Shown: positions 53,105-61,575 of the stretch, in pieces
Position numbering within the stretch: position 1 is the stretch's first letter
How the letters are laid out: each line of letters starts with the position of its first letter
NCBI GenBank assembly: GCA_902826695.1
Contig: CADEFU010000002.1
Coordinates: 248,001-312,000 of the forward strand
DNA: 64,000 nt
Source: an uncultured Alphaproteobacteria bacterium
Lineage (GTDB): Bacteria; Pseudomonadota; Alphaproteobacteria; Micropepsales; Micropepsaceae
Direction: 5' to 3'
Translations under genes and position numbers: made by a program
The notes under the pieces: generated by a model
Told to the model about the DNA's origin: nothing
Seen by the model: the letters and a program-made list of their open reading frames with translations, nothing else
Database searches by the model: none

Positions 53105-54822
53105 TCTCCGCCAACTGTGCCTTCGCGTCTGGGGTCGGCGGCGGCGTCGAAGCCGTTGGGCGTCACGCGGATGCTGTTCAAGCCGCTCACGCTGATGCCG
53201 TAGTCGGTGACTTTGACGTCGTGGCCGAGGGTGCGCAGGGCTTCGATCGCGGCTTCCGGCGTTCGGCCTTGTTCGATCTCGGTCGGTGCACCGCGGCCGG
53301 TGGTGTTGGGCAAGGCAATGGCGTCGGCCATGGACATGTTCCAATCGATCAGGCCCATCACCGCTTTCGTCACGTAGGGGATGATGCGCCCGCCTCCAGG
53401 GGAGCCCACGACGGCGAAGACGCGGCCCTTGTTGTCGAAGATGATCGTGGGCGTCATCGAGGACATTGGGCGCTTACCGGCTTGCGGGGCGTTGGCCGTG
53501 CGGACGCCTTCGGTTGTCGGTTCGAACGTGAAGTCGGTGAGCTGGTTGTTCAGGATGAAGCCGCCGGCCATCAGGCGGCTGCCGAAGGGGCCTTCGACAG
53601 TCGTCGTCATGGCGAGCGCGTTGCCTTGCGCGTCGATCAGACTGATGTGGGCGGTGCCGGGGCGGGCGCGGTCCGGGTTGCTCAGTTGGCGCAGGATCAG
53701 GTTTGTGCCGGCGGGGCGGCCGGGCTTGATCGTGCTGCGGTCCACGATCTTCTCAAGGGTGAGGGCACGGGAGCGGTTCGCGAGATATTTCGAGCCGAGC
53801 AGACCTTGCGTTGGCACGCGGATGAAATCCGGGTCGGCGATGTAAGCGCCGCGGTCGGCGTAGGCGAGGCGCAGCGCTTCCGTCGTCAGGTGGATCGACG
53901 GTGCGCCCGCCGGATCGAGTTTGGCGACGTTGAAGCGCTCCATCATCTTCAGCGCTTGCAGCATGGTGAGGCCAGAGCTCGGCGGGCCCATCGTGCAGAT
54001 TTTGTGCGCGCGGTAGGTGGCGCAGACGGGCGGGCGCTTCTTTGCTTTGTAACGGCTAAGGTCTTCGTGTGTGAACTTGACCGCGCTGTGCTGCGCGGTG
54101 GTCACGGCGTCCACGATCGCGTCGGCGAGGCGGCCCTTGTAGAAGCCGTCGGCGCCCTTTGTGGCGATGTCGCGCAGGCTTGCGGCGTAGTCTGGGTTTT
54201 TGATCAGGTCGCCGACTTGCGGGGCTTTGCCGTTCGGGCGGAAGTAAGCAGCGGTCGCGGCGACGAGCGGGATACCTTGGTCGCGCTCGATCAGCATGGC
54301 CAGGCGCGGGCCGACGGGGAAGCCGGCTTCAGCGAGTTTGATCGCCGGGTCGAACAGCGTCGCCCACGGCAGGCGGCCGTGTTCCTTGTGTGCAAGCGCC
54401 AAGACCGCAATCGTACCGGGGATGCCGACGGAGCGCCCGCCCAATACGGCCTGCGGATACGGCATGGGCTTGCCGTCTTTCATGAACATGTCGGGCGTTG
54501 CGGAGGCTGGGGCGGTTTCGCGGCCGTCGTAGGTTTCGACGCGCTTTGTCTTTGCGTTCCAGAGGACGAGGAAGGTGCCGCCGCCAATGCCGGAGGATTG
54601 CGGCTCGACCAGGCCCATGACGGCTTGCGCGGCGACGGCGGCGTCCACGGCACTGCCGCCCTTGCGCAGCATTTCGAGCCCCGCATCGGTCGCGAGCTTG
54701 TGGGTGGCGACGATGACGTGGCGGCGCGGCAACTCGGCCGCGGTTGCCGTTGCGGCGAGCATCGTGGCAAGCGCCAGCAGCGAATTGCGTAGTGCGCGGG
54801 CGAAGGCTAGCGTCGGCATCAT
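53101..54822 (-). CDS. ggt: Gamma-glutamyltranspeptidase
   Basis: 573 residues with a signal peptide (MMPTLAFARALRNSLLALATMLAATATAA). The proenzyme layout is clear: large chain, then the autocleavage/nucleophile Thr390 in PGTAHISLID, and small chain with RPMSSMTPTI and GSPGGGRII. Periplasmic; cleaves glutathione and gamma-glutamyl bonds. The ATG at 54822 (or at 54819) overlaps the ATG of the divergent peptidase gene, leaving no room between the two starts. An upstream in-frame start would overlap that gene further. Confidence 0.94.
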   Translation of the reverse strand: MMPTLAFARALRNSLLALATMLAATATAAELPRRHVIVATHKLATDAGLEMLRKGGSAVDAAVAAQAVMGLVEPQSSGIGGGTFLVLWNAKTKRVETYDGRETAPASATPDMFMKDGKPMPYPQAVLGGRSVGIPGTIAVLALAHKEHGRLPWATLFDPAIKLAEAGFPVGPRLAMLIERDQGIPLVAATAAYFRPNGKAPQVGDLIKNPDYAASLRDIATKGADGFYKGRLADAIVDAVTTAQHSAVKFTHEDLSRYKAKKRPPVCATYRAHKICTMGPPSSGLTMLQALKMMERFNVAKLDPAGAPSIHLTTEALRLAYADRGAYIADPDFIRVPTQGLLGSKYLANRSRALTLEKIVDRSTIKPGRPAGTNLILRQLSNPDRARPGTAHISLIDAQGNALAMTTTVEGPFGSRLMAGGFILNNQLTDFTFEPTTEGVRTANAPQAGKRPMSSMTPTIIFDNKGRVFAVVGSPGGGRIIPYVTKAVMGLIDWNMSMADAIALPNTTGRGAPTEIEQGRTPEAAIEALRTLGHDVKVTDYGISVSGLNSIRVTPNGFDAAADPRREGTVGGD

Positions 54823-55852
54823 GGTTCGTCCTGGTTCGCGCAATCTCATCACCGATGTCCGCGGCATTGCGGTCGGCAACGCCGAAGATGCTACGGCCAT
54901 GAGCGGCTTAACAGTGATATTTGCGGAGGGGCGCGCGGTCGGCGCGGCCGACGTGCGCGGCGGGGCACCGGGGACGCGGGAAACCGAGGCGTTGGCGCCG
55001 GAGGGGCTGAACGTCGGGGTTGATGCGATCGTGCTCTCGGGCGGGTCGGTCTATGGTCTCGACGCTGCCGGTGCGGTTACGAATTGGATCGCGCAGGCCG
55101 GGCGCGGCTACAAGCTGGTCGGCGCGCCGATGGTGGCGCCGATCGTCCCGTCAGCGATCCTGTTCGACTTGACGAACGGCGGCGACAAGAATTGGGGCGC
55201 GGAGCCGCCGTACCGCAAGCTCGCGCTGAAGGCGTGCGAGGCTCAAGGACAGACATTCAAACTCGGCAATGCCGGTGCGGGTTATGGCGGGCGCGCGGGG
55301 GCCTACAAAGGCGGGCTCGGCTCGGCGTCGGCGGTCACCGATGAAGGGTTTGAGATCGGCGCGATCGTGGCGGTGAATTCGTTCGGCTCGCCGGTGATGC
55401 CGGGAACGTCGGCACTGTGGGCGTGGCCGTTCGAACAGAACGACGAGCTGGGGCGGCAAGTCCCGCCACGCGCGGGCGGCGTGCCGATGGGTAATCCGGA
55501 CGATGTGAAGAAGCCGCCGGTGCCGGCTGGGAATACGACGATTGCGGTGATCGCTGTGAACGCGGAGCTAACGCCGGCGCAGGCAAAGCGCATTGCGATC
55601 ATGGCGCATGACGGGTTTGCGCGCGCGCTTCGGCCGGTCCATACGCCGGTCGATGGCGACGTGATCTTCGTGATGGCGACGGGGGCGAAGCATCTGGGCG
55701 AGCCCGCGCTGGCGCGCCTGGGCGAGCTTGGATCGATTGCGGCGGACTGTCTGGCGCGGGCGATCGGGCGGGCGGTATTCGAGGCGGACGCACTCGGGCC
55801 GTGGGAGGCCTATCGCACGGTGCATGCGAACGGGTTCAGTTTGCGGAAGTAA
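54821..55852 (+). CDS. P1-family (DmpA/S58) aminopeptidase
   Basis: 343 residues from MVRPGSRNLITDVRGIAVGN. The opening ITDVRGIAVGN, SGGSVYGLDAA, and the region GNTTIAVIAVNA match P1 peptidases. By alignment with DmpA (nucleophile Ser250) the likely nucleophile after self-cleavage is Thr239, just after Gly-Asn; this is inference. Related enzymes hydrolyse N-terminal residues, D-Ala amides or beta-peptides. No signal peptide, so cytoplasmic. Divergent from ggt. Confidence 0.88.
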   Translation: MVRPGSRNLITDVRGIAVGNAEDATAMSGLTVIFAEGRAVGAADVRGGAPGTRETEALAPEGLNVGVDAIVLSGGSVYGLDAAGAVTNWIAQAGRGYKLVGAPMVAPIVPSAILFDLTNGGDKNWGAEPPYRKLALKACEAQGQTFKLGNAGAGYGGRAGAYKGGLGSASAVTDEGFEIGAIVAVNSFGSPVMPGTSALWAWPFEQNDELGRQVPPRAGGVPMGNPDDVKKPPVPAGNTTIAVIAVNAELTPAQAKRIAIMAHDGFARALRPVHTPVDGDVIFVMATGAKHLGEPALARLGELGSIAADCLARAIGRAVFEADALGPWEAYRTVHANGFSLRK

Positions 55853-56869
55853 TCAGCGCGCGTAGATGCGGACCTCGTGCGCCTGAGCCGCCGAGTTGAT
55901 GGCGTTCAGCAGGCGGATCTTCGTCGCTTCGACACCGAGGGAGGCGAGCGTGGTTGCGACCTCTTGCGCCTTTGCGGTTGCTTCGGGCGTCATCACGCGG
56001 CCGGCCGCGACGCCGACGACGTCGAATGTGGTCGCGGGGTTGCGGCGCTTGGCGGCGGAGACGGCCTGGGCGAGCGCGTCGCGGTAGGTGACGTTCGGCC
56101 GGTCGAACTTGATTGTCACGAATGCTGGTTGGGAAAGCAGGCTCGCGCTCGCCGAGGCAGGCGTCGCGGCGGGGCCGGAATTCGTGACCACGGTTGCGGG
56201 TAAGCCGGTCGAGAGCGTGGCAAGCGCCGCGCGCTCTTTCGCGATGAACGCCGATTGCAGCGCCCATTCGTTCGAGATTTCGTTGACGAGGCGGTCGAGT
56301 TGGTTCGCTGTTTGGCTGATCTCGCCACGCAGCGTGTTCAGCTGATTCTGATCTTCCTCGGTTCCGTTTTTCACGGCGACGGACTCGTTCATCAGCTTGT
56401 TTGCTTCTGCGGCCCCTTTGGCGAACACGCGCATCTCGCCGTCGAGCGCGGTGGTGTTCGCATGCAGGCGGTCGAGGGCGCCTTGTGCCTTTTGATACTG
56501 CTGGGGTGTGGGCGTCGTGGCTGTGGCGAGGTCGCTCTTCGTGATGCGATAGAGCGCGCCGTCACTCGCCAGGCGTTGGCGGATTTCGGAGAGGCTTGCG
56601 TTGCGGGCGGAGATTTCGCCCTGGATCGCGACCAGGCGCCCGCGCATGCCGCCGATCTGCTGGCCTTGCGGCGTGCCGGTCGAGGCGCCAGGCGTGACGG
56701 GAACGGGCGTGAAGAACGAGGTGCCGGCCAGCGGCATGGTCGCGGTAGATGCGGGTGGGACCGGGCTCGGCGGCTTGTCCGGGAATAGGTTGCTGCTCAT
56801 CGTCGAGCAGGCGGCAAGCGAGAGCGCGGCGCTTAGGGCCAAAAGCCCACGGGCTTTCATCAGCAGCAT
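55853..56869 (-). CDS. Lipoprotein of unknown function with coiled-coil middle
   Basis: About 338 residues. The signal MLLMKARGLLALSAALSLAACS has a lipobox ending in AAC. A Pro-rich stretch follows, then a long helical, probably coiled-coil, region (about 90-235: IQGEISARNASLSEIRQRL, TLRGEISQTANQLDRLVNEI). The C-terminal 100 residues (FVTIKFDRPNVTYRDALAQAV, VVGVAAGRVMTPEA) look like an OmpA-type fold but lack clear peptidoglycan-site Asp and Arg. Its stop is one base from the peptidase stop. Start could also be the ATG nine bases further in. Confidence 0.82.
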   Translation of the reverse strand: MLLMKARGLLALSAALSLAACSTMSSNLFPDKPPSPVPPASTATMPLAGTSFFTPVPVTPGASTGTPQGQQIGGMRGRLVAIQGEISARNASLSEIRQRLASDGALYRITKSDLATATTPTPQQYQKAQGALDRLHANTTALDGEMRVFAKGAAEANKLMNESVAVKNGTEEDQNQLNTLRGEISQTANQLDRLVNEISNEWALQSAFIAKERAALATLSTGLPATVVTNSGPAATPASASASLLSQPAFVTIKFDRPNVTYRDALAQAVSAAKRRNPATTFDVVGVAAGRVMTPEATAKAQEVATTLASLGVEATKIRLLNAINSAAQAHEVRIYAR

Positions 56870-57105
56870 CAGATCATCATCCCCGCGAACGCGCGTTAAC
56901 GCGTCCGCTCGCTTCAACCATCGATTTGCGGCGACAATACGTCAGGCGCGCCGTCTTGCAATGCGCAGAAACGGCCGGTGGACCCCGCGACGTTCCGTCA
57001 TTGTCCGGCGTTTCGTCCCTTGCGCGTACATGGGCGCTGCACTAAGTTCCGCGCCTTCTTGGCACCCGGGCCGGTTTTTCGCCGTTCCTATGTGGGGCGT
57101 CATGG

Positions 57106-57182
57106 GCACCCGTAGCTCAGCTGGATAGAGCACCAGACTACGAATCTGGGGGTCAGAGGTTCGAATCCTTTCGGGTGCGCCA
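57106..57182 (+). tRNA. tRNA-Arg(ACG)
   Basis: 77 nucleotides including an encoded CCA. GCACCCG and CGGGTGC form the acceptor stem; D-loop AGCTGGATA; anticodon loop CTACGAA with anticodon ACG (inosine-34 reading CGN); TTCGAAT in the T loop; discriminator G. No other tRNA is near. Confidence 0.98.
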
Positions 57183-57292
57183 TTCTTGGCGCGAGATGAC
57201 ACTGAATGGCGCAGCCGGTGGCGGCGCCCGGCCGATGGTGTCCGTCGTGACATCCGCTTGAGTTGACCCACACCGCCCTGGAGAATTTCGCG

Positions 57293-57610
57293 ATGACCAA
57301 AGAAGAGTTGACTGCGTGGGCGCTGGCCAACGGGTGGCAGATGATCGGTGAGCATCTCAGCCTGGTGAAGCCGACGAGCCCCAAGGACCCGATCGTGCGG
57401 TTGGTGCTGAAGGCGACGGTGGCGCAGGTTGAAATCAAGAAGCCTTCGGGGAAATGGGAGAAGGTTGCGGGCGAGAGCTACGCCAAGATCGCGCTCGACG
57501 AATATTCCGAGTTGCCCACCGGTCTTGGGCTGACGACGATTTCGGGGCTGACAAGGCTGATGCAGGACAACAAAGACCGCATGGCGTTCTCAAAGTTCGG
57601 CGCGCCTTAG
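57293..57610 (+). CDS. Conserved hypothetical protein
   Basis: 105 residues from MTKEELTAWALANGWQMIGEHL, with GGAG nine bases before the ATG. The charged sequence (SLVKPTSPKDPIVRLVLKATVAQVEI, LTRLMQDNKDRMAFSKFG) looks like a small single-domain soluble protein with an alpha/beta pattern. I do not recognise it. It stands alone after the tRNA and before an operator region. Confidence 0.75.
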   Translation: MTKEELTAWALANGWQMIGEHLSLVKPTSPKDPIVRLVLKATVAQVEIKKPSGKWEKVAGESYAKIALDEYSELPTGLGLTTISGLTRLMQDNKDRMAFSKFGAP

Positions 57611-57639
57611 GGCACCGTTCGCCAACCTCGACAAATTGG

Positions 57640-57691
57640 TTGCACTTGAGTGCAATGAAGCGTATATAGAATTCGCTGCACTTAGATGCAG
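57640..57691 (+). promoter_or_regulatory. Promoter with paired operator for the cupin-TetR operon
   Basis: TTGCAC (57640-57645) and TATATA (57663-57668) form a -35/-10 pair with 17-base spacing. A palindrome TTGCACTTGAGTGCAA (57640-57655) covers the -35 box, and a related imperfect palindrome CTGCACTTAGATGCAG (57676-57691) lies over the start region, 36 bases centre to centre. The half-site is TGCACT. The TetR regulator in the operon is the expected ligand. Confidence 0.8.
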
Positions 57692-57719
57692 TGAATTTTC
57701 GACCCGTGGGAGGGACGCT

Positions 57720-58148
57720 ATGAACGAGGACGGCCAGGCTGCTCAGCCCCAAGAAAGCCACTTTGTGCTGGGCGAAACGCTTAAGCCCATGCTGACGAAT
57801 TCGATGGGCTCTGCCATCGAGATTTTCGACACCAAAGGTATTCCAGGTGGCGGCCCGCCGCCGCACAAGCATGCGTGGGAAGAAATCTACGTCGTGCTGT
57901 CGGGCGAGATGGACGTTAGCGTGGACGGCAAGACCCGGCGGCTCGGGCCTGGCGGCTATGCGCATGTGCCCGCGAATACGCCGCACGCCTACAAGACGCT
58001 CGACCACACGCACTTCCTCACCATCGTGAGTCGCGGCAACGCATCGAAGTTCTTCAAGCAGGTCGCCAACGAAGTCGCGATGGACCCGCCCGATATCGCC
58101 GGCGTCTTGCGCGTCGGTGCCAGCCACGGGATCACGTTTCTTGTATGA
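57720..58148 (+). CDS. Cupin-domain protein
   Basis: 142 residues from the ATG at 57720, with GGGAGGG eight bases upstream. A single cupin: PPPHKHAWEEIYVVLSGEMDV (metal site with two His and Glu) and the second motif PGGYAHVPANTPHAYKTL (His). Likely binds a divalent metal; dioxygenase, isomerase or sensor cannot be told. It overlaps the TetR gene (ATGA) and shares its operator-controlled promoter. Confidence 0.9.
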   Translation: MNEDGQAAQPQESHFVLGETLKPMLTNSMGSAIEIFDTKGIPGGGPPPHKHAWEEIYVVLSGEMDVSVDGKTRRLGPGGYAHVPANTPHAYKTLDHTHFLTIVSRGNASKFFKQVANEVAMDPPDIAGVLRVGASHGITFLV

Positions 58149-58738
58149 CTGAGGTCCGTTCCTATGCGAGCCCGAAGCGTGCCGCACAGGCGGCCGCAAC
58201 GCGCCGGGCCATTCTTGAGGCGTTCGCCGAGCAACTGTCGGAGCCTGGGCGGGATACGCTTTCGCCCAGCGAAGCGGCGGCGCGCGCCGGCGTTTCGCTG
58301 CGCACCGTGCACTTCCACTTTCCTAACGAGGCGAGCCAGGTCGCGGCGCTCGGCGAGTGGTTCGACGGCGTTCTCTATCCGCATGGCGTTGTTCTTTGCG
58401 CGGGACCCGATGATCTCCCACGCTATTTTCGCGACATCCACCGCGATGCGCTCAAGCATCCGGTGAGCCGCGTTTTGGCCTCCGACAAAGGCGTATGGCG
58501 CGAGATGCGCCAATTGCGGCGCGCCAAGCGTCTGGAGGCGATCCGCAAAGCTGTGAAAGCGATCGGTGCGCCGCCGCGCGCGACGGCTGACGCGACGGCG
58601 ATGCTCTTAAGCCTCTCGGGCGCCGACGCGTCGTGGCCGCTGCACGATCACGGCCTGCCGCTTGAGCGCATTCCGGGCGTGATCGCGAACACGGTTGAGC
58701 TGATCGTCAAACAGTTGCGGGCGGAGGCAAGGCGCTAG
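58145..58738 (+). CDS. TetR-family transcriptional regulator (cupin operon)
   Basis: 197 residues. The N-terminal helix-turn-helix domain (AATRRAILEAFAEQL, EAAARAGVSLRTVHFHFPNEASQVAAL) is followed by a helical ligand-binding domain. It overlaps the cupin stop and probably represses the operon through the paired operator at 57640-57691. Confidence 0.9.
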   Translation: MTEVRSYASPKRAAQAAATRRAILEAFAEQLSEPGRDTLSPSEAAARAGVSLRTVHFHFPNEASQVAALGEWFDGVLYPHGVVLCAGPDDLPRYFRDIHRDALKHPVSRVLASDKGVWREMRQLRRAKRLEAIRKAVKAIGAPPRATADATAMLLSLSGADASWPLHDHGLPLERIPGVIANTVELIVKQLRAEARR

Positions 58739-58767
58739 CGGGTGTCCGCGCTGGCTGTGCCGGTGCT

Positions 58768-59727
58768 CTAGTAGCCAAGGTAAGTTCCGCCAACATGGCG
58801 TCCGAATTTGGGGACAAACATCTCTTCAAAGCCATGCCAGGTGCCGTATTTCGGTTGGAGCCTGGCATAGGCCGCGCGCAATGCTGCCTTCAACAAGGGG
58901 CCGTCGGTTGGGGCTTCGATGCCGCGGGCGAGGATTTCTTCTCTGACCGTTGTCTGGAATTCCACGGTCATCTCGCGATAGGCGATCAGGTCGTCGCGCG
59001 TGCCGCGCCACGTGTGGCTCGGCACGTAGTGCTTTGCGTTCAGCGCGATCAGCCGGTCTAGCGCCCGGATGTAGCCGGGGTAGTAGAAGTCGGGGAAGTC
59101 GAACGGCGGAAGGGTTTTGACGAACATCATGTCGGGGGCAAAGACGGCGCTGGCCGAAGGGACGTGAAAGCCGTAGAGCGTGTGGGAGTGCGAGAACGGC
59201 ATGTAGAGCGCCTGCACTTCCAGGCCGCCGAGCGTCAACGTCTGGTCGCCCGTGATCGTGCGCGTGATCTTCGCGATGCCCGTCGCGGCGTCGCCCCAAT
59301 CGGCGACGAGTTGGCTCACGTCGGCGTGGGCGATCACTTCGGCGCCGTCGAATAAAGCCGAGCCGCGAATGTGGTCCAGGTGGTTGTGCGAGAATACGAC
59401 CCAGCGCACGGCCTCGCCCGGAAACGCCTCGGTGATCGCCTGCTTCATGGCAGCGGCGTGCTTATCGCTAAAAGTGTCGAAGACGGCGATGCCTTCGCCT
59501 GTGCGCAGGACGAGCGACCGGGTGAACCCCATCTCGAACGCGTAGACGGGGCCCGACACCTGATAGAGCGCCGGTTTGATCGTGTCGAAGTGCGAGAAGT
59601 ACGCGGCGGGCATGGCCTGCGTGTAGATCCACGGCCGGATCGAAGCGCCGAACGCGAAGATCAATGCGGCGAGTACCGCCACGACCGCTACGCCGCCGCC
59701 GATGAGTTTCGCTCTGCCGTGGCCCAT
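58768..59727 (-). CDS. Membrane-anchored MBL-fold hydrolase
   Basis: 319 residues. An N-terminal helix (about 9-28) anchors it. The metallo-beta-lactamase motif VVFSHNHLDHIRG, later HSHTLYGFH and VPSHTWRG are the metal ligands and region. Substrate unknown; the family includes hydrolases of lactones and phosphodiesters. Divergent from a TetR gene, which likely regulates it. Confidence 0.87.
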   Translation of the reverse strand: MGHGRAKLIGGGVAVVAVLAALIFAFGASIRPWIYTQAMPAAYFSHFDTIKPALYQVSGPVYAFEMGFTRSLVLRTGEGIAVFDTFSDKHAAAMKQAITEAFPGEAVRWVVFSHNHLDHIRGSALFDGAEVIAHADVSQLVADWGDAATGIAKITRTITGDQTLTLGGLEVQALYMPFSHSHTLYGFHVPSASAVFAPDMMFVKTLPPFDFPDFYYPGYIRALDRLIALNAKHYVPSHTWRGTRDDLIAYREMTVEFQTTVREEILARGIEAPTDGPLLKAALRAAYARLQPKYGTWHGFEEMFVPKFGRHVGGTYLGY

Positions 59728-59743
59728 GACAATCTCCGCCCGA

Positions 59744-59773
59744 TTGCTAATTTTGTACGATCTAGTACGTTAA
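59744..59773 (+). promoter_or_regulatory. Likely operator between the MBL and TetR genes
   Basis: GTACGATCTAGTAC (59755-59768), an inverted repeat with GTAC arms, lies between the divergent genes. TTGCTA (59744-59749) and TACGTT (59766-59771) could be a 16-base-spaced promoter on the plus strand, overlapped by the repeat. A further CGTACG lies at 59797-59802, just before the TetR start. Confidence 0.55.
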
Positions 59774-59802
59774 TCGCCGGCAACGGTCAAGAATTTCGTA
59801 CG

Positions 59803-60414
59803 ATGGCGGATAAAACTGTGAAAGCGGCGCGCGGCAGGCCCCGGGCGTTTGACGAAGGGACGGTGCTTCGCCGTGCGCAGCAGCTGTTCCTGGAGCAGGG
59901 GTTCGAGGCGGCGTCTTACGACGAGGTCGCGGGCGGCCTTGGTCTGTCGAAACCGAGTCTCTACAACGCGTTCGGCGACAAGGCCGCGTTCTTCGAGCGC
60001 GCGATCGCCGACTACGCACATGGTGCCCACGCGCAGATCATGGCGGAATTCACGGGTGGGGGCAGCCTTCGCGAAGCGGGCCGACGACTCCTGCTCGCCG
60101 CTGCAGATGTGTATTCGAAGCCCGAAGGGCCATCCACGGGATGCCTTCTGGTCGGTACGGCACTGCCCGCTTGCGTCGCGCTCGAAGGGCCGCGGCACAC
60201 CTTGAGTGAGTTCATTGCTACGCTTGAAGCGTCGCTCGAGGCAGCGATCGACGGTCGCTATGCGAAGGATGCTGCGCGCACCGGTAAGACGCCGCGTGCA
60301 CTTGCCCTGCAACTGAGTAGTCTGTTGTTCTCGCTCGCCGTGCGCGCGCGCATGGGCCTGTCACGCCGCAAGCTGCGGGCGATTGCAGCCGAGCTCGCGG
60401 AGCTTGTGGGTTAA
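59803..60414 (+). CDS. TetR-family transcriptional regulator
   Basis: 203 residues from MADKTVKAARGRPRAF; the open frame extends upstream but without a start. The helix-turn-helix (LRRAQQLFLEQGFEAASYDEVAGGLGLSKPSLYNAFGDKAAFFERA) is standard. It has a two-Cys ligand domain (GCLLVGTALPACVA). Divergent from the MBL-fold gene with an operator-like repeat between. Confidence 0.92.
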   Translation: MADKTVKAARGRPRAFDEGTVLRRAQQLFLEQGFEAASYDEVAGGLGLSKPSLYNAFGDKAAFFERAIADYAHGAHAQIMAEFTGGGSLREAGRRLLLAAADVYSKPEGPSTGCLLVGTALPACVALEGPRHTLSEFIATLEASLEAAIDGRYAKDAARTGKTPRALALQLSSLLFSLAVRARMGLSRRKLRAIAAELAELVG

Positions 60415-60472
60415 GCTGGCCGAGGATGATCCGGGGCGTGCTTTAGCGCGTATCTGTCGCTCGAGGTGTTTC

Positions 60473-60871
60473 ATGAAATGGCTTCTGGCCTATGTTGCGA
60501 CGGCGATTGTGTTCGCCGCATTGGACTTTGTGTGGCTCACCACAATGGGTGACGCCGTTTACCGGCGGGCCTTGCAAGAGTTGATGGCAGCGGAAGTGAA
60601 CTATCCGGCTGCGGTCCTGTTCTATGTCGTTTAGATCGCTTGCGTGGTGTTTCTGGCGGTGCGTCCGGCCGTGCAGGCTGGGTCGTTCACGCTCGCACTT
60701 CTCAACGGGGCGGTGTTGGGGCTTTGCGCCTATGCGACCTACGATCTTACCAACATGGCCACACTGAAGACCTGGCCGATACACGTCGCTGCGCTGGACA
60801 TCGCTTGGGGCACGGTGCTGACCGCCGTAGCTGCTTCGGCTGGGTATCTCGCGAGCAGGCACCGCGGCTAG
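60473..60871 (+). pseudogene. DUF2177 membrane protein interrupted by an in-frame TAG
   Basis: The frame opens MKWLLAYVATAIVFAALDFV with GAGG before the ATG, reaches LFYVV at codon 53, meets TAG (60632-60634), and continues in the same frame through IACVVFLAVRPAV, YATYDLTNMATLKTWP and DIAWGTVL to a stop at 60869. Joined, the 132 residues are a complete DUF2177 protein with four helices. The position of the TAG is where members have Tyr (FYLxY pattern), and TAG differs from a Tyr codon by one base. Either a recent nonsense mutation or a sequencing error. Confidence 0.85.
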
Positions 60872-60874
60872 GTT

Positions 60875-61480
60875 CTAGCCGGGTAGTGCGCCCTTGCGCA
60901 GGCCTTCGATGAATATGGTGACGGTGAGGTCGGCGATGGCCGTGGGCTTTGCCGGGCCTTTGGGGTCGAGCCAGGTGTGCATCCAGTTGATCATGCCGAA
61001 GTAGAGCATGGTCGCGGGGCGCTTCAGGGCCGGTTGGCGGGCGAGGTCGGGGCGCAGCGCGGTGAGAATGTCTTCGACGATATCGAGGAGGTGGCGCTGG
61101 ATGCCGACGACCTGCTTGCGTCTTGTCGTCGGCAGGTGGCGCAGTTCGTTGACGAGCACGCGTTGGTTGGCGGCGGCAGTCAGATAGAGCGCCATGAAGC
61201 GGTGGGTGAGTTGGCGGAGCTTCTCGTCGGGGCTCAGTTTCGCTTTCGCGACCTCTTCGGCGGCATCGAGCAGGGCCTTTACATGGTCGTGCATCGCGTC
61301 GAACAGGATGTCCTCTTTCGAGGCGTAGTAGTGATAGAGCAGCGACTTCGACGTGCCGCAGGCCTCCGCCACCTGGCTGATCGAGGTGCCGTGGAAGCCC
61401 TGTTCGGCGAACAGGCGTGCGGCTTTCGCGACGATCTCGCCCCTTCGTTCCGCGTAATCTTCAGCCTGTGTGCGCGCCAT
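60875..61480 (-). CDS. TetR-family transcriptional regulator (PaaR/AcrR-like)
   Basis: 201 residues. Helix-turn-helix: ARLFAEQGFHGTSISQVAEACGTSKSLLYHYYASKEDILFDAM. The ligand domain resembles regulators of fatty-acid and aromatic catabolism. Divergent from the E1/E2 oxoacid dehydrogenase genes; an inverted repeat with ACCG/CGGT arms lies between. Autoregulation and control of the dehydrogenase operon are plausible inferences. Confidence 0.9.
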   Translation of the reverse strand: MARTQAEDYAERRGEIVAKAARLFAEQGFHGTSISQVAEACGTSKSLLYHYYASKEDILFDAMHDHVKALLDAAEEVAKAKLSPDEKLRQLTHRFMALYLTAAANQRVLVNELRHLPTTRRKQVVGIQRHLLDIVEDILTALRPDLARQPALKRPATMLYFGMINWMHTWLDPKGPAKPTAIADLTVTIFIEGLRKGALPG

Positions 61481-61509
61481 TTGCGCCGCACTATAACGGT
61501 TGAAAATTG

Positions 61510-61523
61510 ACCGTCCATTCGGT
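61510..61523 (-). promoter_or_regulatory. Candidate TetR operator
   Basis: ACCGTCCATTCGGT, an inverted repeat with ACCG/CGGT arms, 30 bases before the TetR start and about 53 bases before the E1 start. The arms resemble those of PaaR-type operators. A single short site with a six-base centre, so support is modest. Confidence 0.4.
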
Positions 61524-61575
61524 TTATTAATCGGGCTTCCCGAAACCTCATTCGCTCACTCAAGAAAGTCCTTCG

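Noticed and set aside
53044-54792. Plus-strand open frame of over 580 codons opposite ggt
   Set aside because: Long only because stops are rare in this GC-rich antisense frame; ggt is unambiguous.
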